This document shows positions 8,582 through 14,701 of a stretch of 14,701 nt of DNA, piece after piece. Numbering within the stretch: the first letter of the stretch is position 1; each line of letters opens with the position of its first letter. A model generated the notes under the pieces. That model ran no database searches and was not told the origin of the DNA. It saw nothing but the letters and a program-made list of their open reading frames with translations. The stretch is taken from the NCBI GenBank assembly GCA_023136305.1, contig JAGLSF010000017.1, forward strand, positions 1 to 14,701, given 5' to 3'. Position numbers and translations under genes: made by a program. This DNA comes from Spirochaetota bacterium. Its GTDB lineage: Bacteria > Spirochaetota > B62-G9 > DRHN01.

Positions 8582-10687
8582 ATGGAAAAGAAGATTTTCA
8601 TCACCTCCACGGAACATCGAAGCGGAAAGAGCCTTGTCACCATTGGCCTGATCAATGCCCTGCAGGCGATGATCCCAACCGTCGGCTACATGAAACCCAT
8701 AGGCCAGATTTACATTGATGGAAGCAGCATTGATAAAGACGCCAGCCTGGTGAAGAACATCTTCAATCTAAGTGACGACGATGCGGATATCAACCCGGCA
8801 AGCATGGACGATGCACTGCAGGACAAGGGGCAGCTCTTTGAGAAGATATTCGATTCCTACGGGAGAATTGCTAAGGATAAGGACGTGGTCGTTATAGAGG
8901 GAACCGATTATATGAGCACCATCTCTGCTCTCGAGTTCGACATCAATGCAGAGATCGCGCAGAACCTGGCTGCGCCGGTACTCCTTGTGGCAAAGGGTGG
9001 GGGAAAGACAGTTGAGGAGATCGTACAGAATGTCAGTGAGTGCGCCGAGTCATTTAAAGAGCAGGGGTGCAATTTGATCGGCGCGGTGGTGAACCGTTTC
9101 GACATGCTCAACTATGCTGATAATATAAAAAAGCTCGAGAAGCTCCTGAAGGCTGAAAAGATCCCGCTCTTCGGTACCATTTTCAACAATCCTCTGCTCT
9201 CCGGGCCCCGGCTTCGTGAGGTCTCCCAGACCCTCGACGCGGAAATAGTCTACAAAGGGGATGACCTCTCGAAGGTGGTCACAGATGTGAAGGTCCTTGC
9301 CATGACCCCTGAAAATGCCCTCCATTACATGAAGGACAAGGAGGGGTGCCTCCTCATCACCCCGGGTGACCGTATCGACCTCATCTTCACGGTCATGATC
9401 GCACAGAAGTCTTTTCAGTATCCCCGATTTTCGGGTGTCATACTGACCGGAGGCCTGCTCCCGGGCGAAAACACGCGAAAGCTTCTCGACGGTATTGCTG
9501 ATGCAGGGCTTACCGTCCTCTCTGTGAAGGGAGACACCTACGCCACGGCCATGAACGTGAACAGGATATCGGGTGAGCTCACGGCTGATGACCGTGAAAA
9601 GCTCGAGGTTGTCAAACATACGGTAGAGCGATACGTCGATGTGAACGGTATACACATGGAGCTCGGCGCGGTGTCCAAGGAGATTACCACACCCAGGATG
9701 TTTCAGTACCGCCTGCTCGAGATGGCGAAGGCGGGGAAGAAATACATCGTGCTGCCCGAGGGCAGTGAACCCCGTATTCTGCATGCCACGGAGGAACTCC
9801 TGCGGCGTGATATCTGCCACATCTGCCTGCTCGGGCATGAAGACGAGATCATGGACACGGCGAGGGGCGTTGGCGCCAATATTGAAGGGGCAACGATCGT
9901 GGACACGCAGTCCCTGGACGAGAAAACACTTAGAAACTACACGGACACCTACTATCAGCTTCGCAAGCACAAGGGCGTTACACATGAAATGGCGCGGGAC
10001 CAGATGCTCGACCCTGTCTACTTTGCAACCATGATGGTGTACAAGGACCATGCCGACGGGTTTGTCTCCGGAAGCACGCACTCCACTGCAGAAACACTCG
10101 GGCCCGTTCTTCGGCTCATTCGTGCGCGGAAAGGCATCTCTCTCGCCTCAAGTGTCTTTTTCATGTGCATGCCCGAAAAGGTGGTCGTGTTCGGTGACTG
10201 CGCCCTTGTTGAGAATCCCAATGCCGAGCAGCTTGCAGACATTGCCATAACGAGCGCCGAAACGGCAATGGCCTTTGGTATCGAGCCCTTCGTTGCCATG
10301 CTCTCCTATTCCACCGGCGCTTCAGGGAAGGGGGAGGATGTGGACAAGGTGAAGGAGGCTGCCGAGATTGCTCAGAAGAAACGACCTGATCTCGCCATAG
10401 AGGGGCCGCTGCAGTATGATGCTGCCATATCCGCAGAGGTGGCACGGGTGAAGATCAGGGACAGCAAGGTTGCAGGAAAGGCAAGTGTCTATATTTTTCC
10501 CGATCTCGATGCCGGTAACACGGCCTACAAGGCGGTTCAGCGGTCGGCAAACGTGCCGGCTATTGGACCAATCGTGCAGGGTATGAACAAACCAGCTAAC
10601 GACCTGAGCAGAGGCGCGACGGTGACCGATATCGTGTACACGGTTGCGGTGACCGCGGTGCAGGCGCAGAAACAGATTGAGATTTAG
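8582..10687 (+). CDS. pta: Phosphate acetyltransferase, long BioD-DRTGG-PTA form
   Basis: Interconverts acetyl-CoA plus phosphate with acetyl phosphate plus CoA; with acetate kinase it forms the acetate/ATP pathway. The 701 residues match the long Pta of enterobacteria (about 710). Residues 1-220 are a BioD/CobB-like P-loop domain with HRSGKS at residues 12-17 and KPIGQ shortly after. About 225-340 are the DRTGG regulatory domain, with GDRIDL and LTGGLLPG. About 370-701 are the catalytic PTA domain with VLPEGSEPR, FVSGSTHST (494-502), LVENPNAEQLADIA, SYSTGASGKG and KPANDLSRG. The ATG has a strong ribosome site. The gene is monocistronic by appearance: a terminator lies upstream and a 162-bp gap downstream. 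Its usual partner ackA is 1.9 kb away on the other strand. Confidence 0.96.
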   Translation: MEKKIFITSTEHRSGKSLVTIGLINALQAMIPTVGYMKPIGQIYIDGSSIDKDASLVKNIFNLSDDDADINPASMDDALQDKGQLFEKIFDSYGRIAKDKDVVVIEGTDYMSTISALEFDINAEIAQNLAAPVLLVAKGGGKTVEEIVQNVSECAESFKEQGCNLIGAVVNRFDMLNYADNIKKLEKLLKAEKIPLFGTIFNNPLLSGPRLREVSQTLDAEIVYKGDDLSKVVTDVKVLAMTPENALHYMKDKEGCLLITPGDRIDLIFTVMIAQKSFQYPRFSGVILTGGLLPGENTRKLLDGIADAGLTVLSVKGDTYATAMNVNRISGELTADDREKLEVVKHTVERYVDVNGIHMELGAVSKEITTPRMFQYRLLEMAKAGKKYIVLPEGSEPRILHATEELLRRDICHICLLGHEDEIMDTARGVGANIEGATIVDTQSLDEKTLRNYTDTYYQLRKHKGVTHEMARDQMLDPVYFATMMVYKDHADGFVSGSTHSTAETLGPVLRLIRARKGISLASSVFFMCMPEKVVVFGDCALVENPNAEQLADIAITSAETAMAFGIEPFVAMLSYSTGASGKGEDVDKVKEAAEIAQKKRPDLAIEGPLQYDAAISAEVARVKIRDSKVAGKASVYIFPDLDAGNTAYKAVQRSANVPAIGPIVQGMNKPANDLSRGATVTDIVYTVAVTAVQAQKQIEI

Positions 10688-10776
10688 GACCGATCACTAC
10701 AATTCCTTTGACAGCATCCGGATGAAGCTCCTTTGCAGTCAGGTGAAGTAAAAAAATCTTTTCCCACTAGGTTATA

Positions 10777-10805
10777 TTTTTGCATACCGAAGTCCGATAT
10801 ATACT
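10777..10805 (+). promoter_or_regulatory. Candidate promoter of the exported-protein gene
   Basis: The 162-bp gap after pta has no convincing terminator but contains TATACT (10800-10805), a good -10 box, with only a T-rich TTTTTG (10777-10782) 17 bp upstream as -35. The overlapping TCCGATAT (10793-10800) also resembles the -10 element used by flagellar sigma28. The RBS of the following gene is AGGA (10839-10842), 7 nt before its ATG. Confidence 0.35.
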
Positions 10806-10849
10806 AGAGACAATCGTATCTTTACATCACAACCAGACAGGACGGAACT

Positions 10850-11443
10850 ATGTTGAATAAAAGCTATAGACGAATGATGCCCTTTTTCCTGCTGTTTCTA
10901 CTGCTTACGGTCCTCATACCCACTGCATCCCTCTTCTGCCAGGACGCCCCGAAGTATGATTTTATCGAATTTAGGAAGAAATACGACAGTCTGCTCAGCC
11001 AGGCCCGTAGCGAGGAGTACACGGTAAAGGAGGAGGAGATCAAGGCGACCTACGGTATTCATTATGCCCTTCTCGAGAAGGAGCTTCAATTCTACGGTGA
11101 AAACATTTCCCTCTTCTTCAATGAGAACAAGGAGCTCATCTATTTCAATATCAGCTATGTGCTGAAAGAGAACCATTCACAGACCATTATCGAGAAGCTG
11201 ATACTCTCCATGGGTGAGAAGCTGATCGAGAAGTACGGCCCCAATGAAATGGCAACAGCCCCCTACTACCGCCTGTATGAGAATAACTACGAGATATTCC
11301 TCTATCCTACGGGCCCGGCACCTGAAATTGCACGCCTCTCCTTCAAGCAGCTCGACCGTTTTGTCGTCTATCAGGAGTACTACCGGCAAGAGGTGGAAAA
11401 GCTGGAGAATGAGGAGATTGCCGGTACTGTTGAAAAGCTGTAG
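10850..11443 (+). CDS. Small exported protein of unknown function
   Basis: I do not recognise this 197-residue protein. It starts with basic residues (Lys4, Arg7, Arg8), then a strongly hydrophobic stretch at about residues 9-24 rich in Leu and Phe, then PTASLFC at 24-30. This is a Sec signal peptide. Cys30 is preceded by Leu-Phe, which is not a standard lipobox, so a soluble periplasmic protein or an atypical lipoprotein are both possible. The mature part is rich in charged and aromatic residues, with predicted mixed helix and strand. It includes many tyrosines and phenylalanines (for example FYGENISLFFNENKEL) and a charged helical C-terminus. No enzyme motif is visible. Coding is supported by a ribosome site at good distance, a long open frame and a signal peptide. 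It is convergent with the serine hydrolase gene, with 17 bp between the stops. Confidence 0.8.
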   Translation: MLNKSYRRMMPFFLLFLLLTVLIPTASLFCQDAPKYDFIEFRKKYDSLLSQARSEEYTVKEEEIKATYGIHYALLEKELQFYGENISLFFNENKELIYFNISYVLKENHSQTIIEKLILSMGEKLIEKYGPNEMATAPYYRLYENNYEIFLYPTGPAPEIARLSFKQLDRFVVYQEYYRQEVEKLENEEIAGTVEKL

Positions 11444-11460
11444 TCCGGGCACGGTCTATC

Positions 11461-12516
11461 TCAGGCGAGGAGTATTTCGGCAATATCCTTGCGAACCCCG
11501 TTTATGGCCTCTTTGTCAGGTTTTCTTCCGGGGTAGGTGCAGTTGGAAAGAAGAACAATGCCGATGCCCTTCTCCATGTCGCAGAGGCACATGCAGCCGG
11601 TAAACCCCGTTTTGCCGATGGTTCGCTGAGAACAGCTCTCACCCATGTAGCGCGGCTGGTTCAGCTCCCAGCCCAGCCCGGTGCATGCGCCGATGCTTTC
11701 GATCTGATTCTTGCTCATGTCTCTGATCGTCTCATCGGAGAAGAAGCGCATCCCTTTCCATGTACCGTGGTTCCGGAGCATGTGGAGGAAATTAAGCAGG
11801 TCGGGAGCGGTGGAGAAAAGACCTGCGGAACCGGGTGTCCCGGGCATCACCCATGCACTCTCGTCGTGCACTTCACCCTGCACCACGCCGCCGCGCCAAT
11901 TGTCGATCTCAGTTGGTACGATTTCTGATTTTTCGAATTTCTGAAGCGGGTGGAAGGTGGTTTTTTCCATGAGCAGCGGTTCGAAGAATACCCTATCCGC
12001 CACGTCATCGAGGGATTCCCCGTATATGCGCTCGATGACAAGTTCAAGGAGTATGCTCGTTGCATTTGAATAGGAAAAGACGCTCCCAGGCCTGCTCTTG
12101 AAGGGTGTCTCGAAGATTGCCCGAAGGATGGTGTCGGAAGATTGGTTTTTGAGTGAGGAGAGCGGGAAACCGAAATGAAGGGTGTGGGTAAGCAAGTGTC
12201 TGATCAACACGCTTTCCCGATCGGGGTTGTTGAACTCGGGAAGATATTCGATCAGCCGGTCATCGAGATGCAGCCGGTTTTGATCGAGCAGCTGCAGGGC
12301 CAGACAGGAAACTGGTATGGCCTTGGTAATGGAGGCCACGTCGTAGACTGTATCCTCCCGGACCTCCAGAGCATCGGGCTCGTAGGTATGCTGTCCAAAG
12401 TGCAGAACGAGGCGGCTGCCCGACGCATCCACGATGCCAACCACACACCCCGGGAACACCTGCTCATCGATCGCTTTGCCTATCCTCTCTGAAATTGCAT
12501 GGCTCACTTTTTTCAT
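11461..12516 (-). CDS. Serine hydrolase, class C beta-lactamase/esterase-like family
   Basis: A 351-residue member of the penicillin-binding-protein-like serine hydrolases (beta-lactamase class C fold, Pfam Beta-lactamase). The three active-site motifs are intact: Ser62-Ile-Thr-Lys65 (SxxK), Tyr149-Ser-Asn151 (YxN) and Lys302-Thr-Gly304 followed by FTG. LLTHT at about 108 and GEVHDESA at about 214 are also typical of the group. There is no signal peptide, so the protein is probably cytoplasmic and acts on a small ester, amide or peptidoglycan-derived substrate, not on wall cross-links. The substrate cannot be assigned. The gene begins 23 bp after the ackA stop on the same strand and has no clear ribosome site of its own, so it is likely the second gene of an ackA operon. 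Beta-lactam resistance should not be inferred from it. Confidence 0.9.
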   Translation of the reverse strand: MKKVSHAISERIGKAIDEQVFPGCVVGIVDASGSRLVLHFGQHTYEPDALEVREDTVYDVASITKAIPVSCLALQLLDQNRLHLDDRLIEYLPEFNNPDRESVLIRHLLTHTLHFGFPLSSLKNQSSDTILRAIFETPFKSRPGSVFSYSNATSILLELVIERIYGESLDDVADRVFFEPLLMEKTTFHPLQKFEKSEIVPTEIDNWRGGVVQGEVHDESAWVMPGTPGSAGLFSTAPDLLNFLHMLRNHGTWKGMRFFSDETIRDMSKNQIESIGACTGLGWELNQPRYMGESCSQRTIGKTGFTGCMCLCDMEKGIGIVLLSNCTYPGRKPDKEAINGVRKDIAEILLA

Positions 12517-12539
12517 TTGGAAATAGACTTCAATGATTT

Positions 12540-13883
12540 TCAGGTGACAGCGGGCAACGCACGAACCTGCCGGAGATCAGGTTTTTCCTGAGCTTCCCGC
12601 TCAAAGGCTTCCTCCCGAAGCCTGTTCTCATAATCAGGGCTCTGGAAGGAGTAGGTGAAGCTGGTGTGAATATCGTAGCATCCCTCGAGAAGGGCGACGG
12701 TGTCCTCCACCATCACAAACTCCTCATCGGTGGGAATGACGAAGACCCTGGTTCTGGAATCCTTACCGGTGATCTCGGTCTCGGCATTCCGTGTCACCGA
12801 CGTCTCATTCAGGACAGGGTCGAGGGAAATGCCGAGCTCCTGCATGCCATCGGTCATCTTCCACCGTATATCCGGGCTAAGCTCTCCCACCCCTGCCGTG
12901 TAAATGAGGGCATCAACGTGACCGAGTGCAGCCGCATATGCACCGATGTACTTCCTGCCCCTGTAGGTTTCTATCGCAAGTGCAAGCCGCGCCCTTTTAT
13001 CCCCTTCCCTGGCAGCTTTGAGAATATCTCTGCGGTCGATATACTGCCCGGTGATACCGAGCAGACCGCTCTTCTTGTTGAGAGAGGTGTTCATCTCCTG
13101 TGCGGTGAGACCTTCCTTCTCCATTACGTATAGGCCTATGGCCGGGTCGTGGTCTCCGGACCGGGTACCCATAACCGCACCCTCTAGGGGTGTGAAGCCC
13201 ATGCTCGTGTCCACGGAAACGCCATCCTTCACGGCATTGAAGCTCACACCGTTTCCTATATGGGCGATAATGAGGTTCACTTTAAAAGGATCTTTGTGGA
13301 GGAGCACTGCCGCCCGTTTCGCGCAGTAGAGAAGCGAGGTCCCGTGAAAACCGTATCTCCTGATATGGTGTTCTGTATACCACTCGTAGGGAAGGGCATA
13401 GGTGTAGGCATAATCGGGCATGGTTTGATGCCACGCAGTGTCCATGATTGCTACGTGAGGAATATCGGGGAGCACCTTCTTCGCAGCCTCTATACCGATT
13501 ATGTTTGGCGGGTTGTGAAGAGGGGCAAGATCTGAGAGCTCCTTGAAAGTGCCCAAGGCTTTATCGTCGATAATGACCGATTTGTTAAAGCTCTCACCTC
13601 CGTGGACAACCCTGTGTCCAACGGCCTTTATACTGTCGATTGTATCGATAACGCCGTGATCGTCACCGGTGAGCATTTCCATGATGAGGTCGACGGCCTC
13701 CTTGTGGGTTGGGCAGTCCCGGGTGATTTCGACCCTGTCCCTTCCTATCACCTCATGCAGTATGGATGAACCTCCCTGGGTCACCCGTTCCACGATGCCC
13801 TTGGCAAGACTAGTACGCTCCTCCCATCGATACAGGATATACTTCAGAGACGAACTGCCGCTGTTCAGTACGAGAATGTTCAT
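12540..13883 (-). CDS. ackA: Acetate kinase with C-terminal extension
   Basis: Transfers phosphate between acetyl phosphate and ADP, giving acetate and ATP. Numbering coincides with the characterised Methanosarcina thermophila enzyme over most of the chain, and its key residues are present: Asn7 in NSGSSSLK, Arg91 in HRVVHGGE, His123 in APLHNP, Asp148 in MDTAWH, Phe179-His180 in YGFHGTS, Asn211 in HIGNG, Arg241 in MGTRSG, Gly331, and a Glu in PTDEE near 387. Two positions are unusual: the His that normally follows FHGTS is Leu184, and GIGEN is GVGEL. The protein is 447 residues against about 400 for the family. The extra 48 residues (400-447) follow the normal end at EDTVALL and are charged and probably helical. 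The ATG has GGGAG 6 nt upstream. Acetate kinase is near certain; a propionate kinase preference cannot be excluded. Confidence 0.95.
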   Translation of the reverse strand: MNILVLNSGSSSLKYILYRWEERTSLAKGIVERVTQGGSSILHEVIGRDRVEITRDCPTHKEAVDLIMEMLTGDDHGVIDTIDSIKAVGHRVVHGGESFNKSVIIDDKALGTFKELSDLAPLHNPPNIIGIEAAKKVLPDIPHVAIMDTAWHQTMPDYAYTYALPYEWYTEHHIRRYGFHGTSLLYCAKRAAVLLHKDPFKVNLIIAHIGNGVSFNAVKDGVSVDTSMGFTPLEGAVMGTRSGDHDPAIGLYVMEKEGLTAQEMNTSLNKKSGLLGITGQYIDRRDILKAAREGDKRARLALAIETYRGRKYIGAYAAALGHVDALIYTAGVGELSPDIRWKMTDGMQELGISLDPVLNETSVTRNAETEITGKDSRTRVFVIPTDEEFVMVEDTVALLEGCYDIHTSFTYSFQSPDYENRLREEAFEREAQEKPDLRQVRALPAVT

Positions 13884-13939
13884 GTTATTCTCCCTTTCTC
13901 ATCATGTCCCGCCCCTGAACAGACTGCGTCTAAAATGAA

Positions 13940-13968
13940 TTGAACGACCTGAACAATGGGAGTACATT
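13940..13968 (+). promoter_or_regulatory. Candidate promoter for the PAC2-family gene
   Basis: TTGAAC (13940-13945), 17 bp, TACATT (13963-13968), reading away from ackA within the 193-bp divergent gap. Two TATACT hexamers (13968-13973 and 13982-13987) lie just downstream without good -35 partners. The leader would be about 100 nt. Confidence 0.35.
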
Positions 13969-13979
13969 ATACTTGTGCC

Positions 13980-14008
13980 AATATACTAGGGGGGGCACAG
14001 GTTTGCAA
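13980..14008 (-). promoter_or_regulatory. Candidate ackA promoter
   Basis: On the minus strand TTGCAA (14008-14003), 17 bp, TATATT (13985-13980). The -10 matches five of six bases and the -35 four of six. The spacer contains seven consecutive C residues. A perfect TATAAT also lies slightly downstream (13971-13966) but has only C-rich sequence where its -35 should be. The leader to ackA would be about 90 nt. Confidence 0.5.
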
Positions 14009-14076
14009 TAAGTAGATAGCTTCGATACCCGACGGGCATGTGCCGGTTGTCGATTCTGGATAAAACGGAGGTGAGC

Positions 14077-14701
14077 ATGCATCCATCTATTCGGATACTT
14101 CACCGAATAGAACTGCGCCGACCCATTCTGGTGGCGGCGTGGCCAGGTATGGGAAACGTGGCATTTGGTGCGGTCATGTATCTCAAGGAAACCTTAGGCG
14201 CGGAGAAATTCGCGGAGATAGAGCCGCAGGATATCTTTTACAGAACGGGTGTGCAGATTCGGGAGGGCGTCGTTGACATACCCGATCTGCCGAAGAATGA
14301 ATTCTTCATCTATTCAAATCCGCATGGGAAGCATGATCTGATCATATTTATCGGTGAATCACAACCTATCATGGAGAAGGAGTACGATCTCGCGCAGAGA
14401 GTGGTTGAGATCGCCCTGCTGTACAATGTCGAGCAGGTGATCACCTTTGCTGCGACACCTGTCAACATCACGCATCGGGCTGATCCTGGTGTATGGGGTG
14501 TCACCACGGAGACAGGTCTTCAGAAGGAACTGTCACAGCTCGGTGTTAAAATCATGACGGCGGGCCACATCGGCGGCTTGAATGGACTGCTCCTGGGAGT
14601 GGCAAAGGAAGCGGGTCTGCAGGGGCTGTGCCTTCTGGGGGAAATCCCATTCTACACCGCAAAAATCGAAAATCCGAAATCCTCGCTCTCCATACTGCAG
14701 G
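14077..14701 (+). CDS. PAC2-family protein (proteasome assembly chaperone-like), 3'-truncated
   Basis: The first 208 codons are in the window and the gene runs off the right edge. The protein begins MHPSIRILHRIELRRPILVA and continues with WPGMGNVAFGAVMYL, then EPQDIFYR, a central hydrophobic strand LIIFIGESQP, and TAGHIGGLNGLLLGVAKE followed by GLCLLGEIP and ENPKSS. This order is typical of the PAC2 family (formerly DUF75), found in archaea and a scatter of bacteria and distantly related to eukaryotic proteasome assembly chaperone 2. The fold is related to purine nucleoside phosphorylases; the bacterial function is unknown. There is no signal peptide, so it is cytoplasmic. GGAGG (14067-14071) sits 5 nt before the ATG; an in-frame GTG at 14071 overlaps that site and is less likely. 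It is divergent from ackA. Confidence 0.88.
   Translation, partial: MHPSIRILHRIELRRPILVAAWPGMGNVAFGAVMYLKETLGAEKFAEIEPQDIFYRTGVQIREGVVDIPDLPKNEFFIYSNPHGKHDLIIFIGESQPIMEKEYDLAQRVVEIALLYNVEQVITFAATPVNITHRADPGVWGVTTETGLQKELSQLGVKIMTAGHIGGLNGLLLGVAKEAGLQGLCLLGEIPFYTAKIENPKSSLSILQ

Noticed and set aside
8434..8718. 94-codon plus-strand frame overlapping the malQ terminator and pta start
   Set aside because: It starts within the terminator hairpin, has no ribosome site and continues in a different frame inside pta.
9050..10081. 343-codon open frame on the minus strand inside pta
   Set aside because: It lies wholly opposite the conserved Pta coding frame, has no family motifs and is explained by codon bias on the other strand.
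10708..10713. Perfect TTGACA after pta
   Set aside because: No usable -10 box lies 15-19 bp downstream.
10715..10724. Perfect palindrome CATCCGGATG after the pta stop
   Set aside because: Too short to form a terminator stem with a loop and not followed by a T-tract; a ten-base palindrome alone is weak evidence for an operator.
11461..12516. Serine hydrolase as an antibiotic-resistance beta-lactamase
   Set aside because: There is no signal peptide, and the motifs are shared by many esterases and peptidases; the context is metabolic.
13966..13980. TGGCAC on the minus strand before ackA as a sigma54 -24 element
   Set aside because: The GC expected about 12 bp upstream of the start (TTGC element after five bases) is absent.

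Overview
This window comes from a bacterial chromosome of moderate G+C. It holds eight protein genes: an alpha-glucan (glycogen) metabolism block followed by an acetate-metabolism block. The first and last genes are cut by the window edges. I saw no rRNA, tRNA, CRISPR array, insertion sequence or phage gene. The large amylase/glycogen-synthase fusion, the PAC2-family protein and a fermentative Pta/AckA pair would fit an anaerobic bacterium, and I lean weakly towards a free-living spirochaete. That is an impression from gene content; the sequence does not prove it.

Positions 1-8429 are the glucan block. A GlgX-type debranching enzyme (+, 5' end missing) runs tail to tail, with 5 bp between, into a very large gene on the minus strand. 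That gene encodes about 1620 residues: an uncharacterised N-terminal region, a GH13 alpha-amylase-type domain with its catalytic residues, a helical linker and a C-terminal GT5 glycogen-synthase domain. It is preceded by a good sigma70-type promoter (TTGACT, 17 bp, TACAAT). Divergent from it is malQ (4-alpha-glucanotransferase, GH77), which ends at a hairpin plus T-tract terminator. Together these genes can elongate, remodel and debranch alpha-1,4/1,6-glucan. No separate glgB, glgC or glgP is in the window.

Positions 8430-13883 are the acetate block. pta (phosphate acetyltransferase, long three-domain form, own promoter) reads rightwards. ackA (acetate kinase with a C-terminal extension of about 48 residues) reads leftwards from the far side. 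Between them lie a small exported protein of unknown function (+) and a serine hydrolase of the class C beta-lactamase-like family (-), which starts 23 bp after ackA and is probably cotranscribed with it. The Pta-AckA pathway converts acetyl-CoA to acetate with ATP formation, so the region joins a carbohydrate reserve to the route that yields ATP from its fermentation.

Positions 13884-14701 hold a divergent promoter region and the first 208 codons of a PAC2-family (proteasome-assembly-chaperone-like) protein of unknown bacterial role. All intergenic gaps are under 300 bp and are described among the features.
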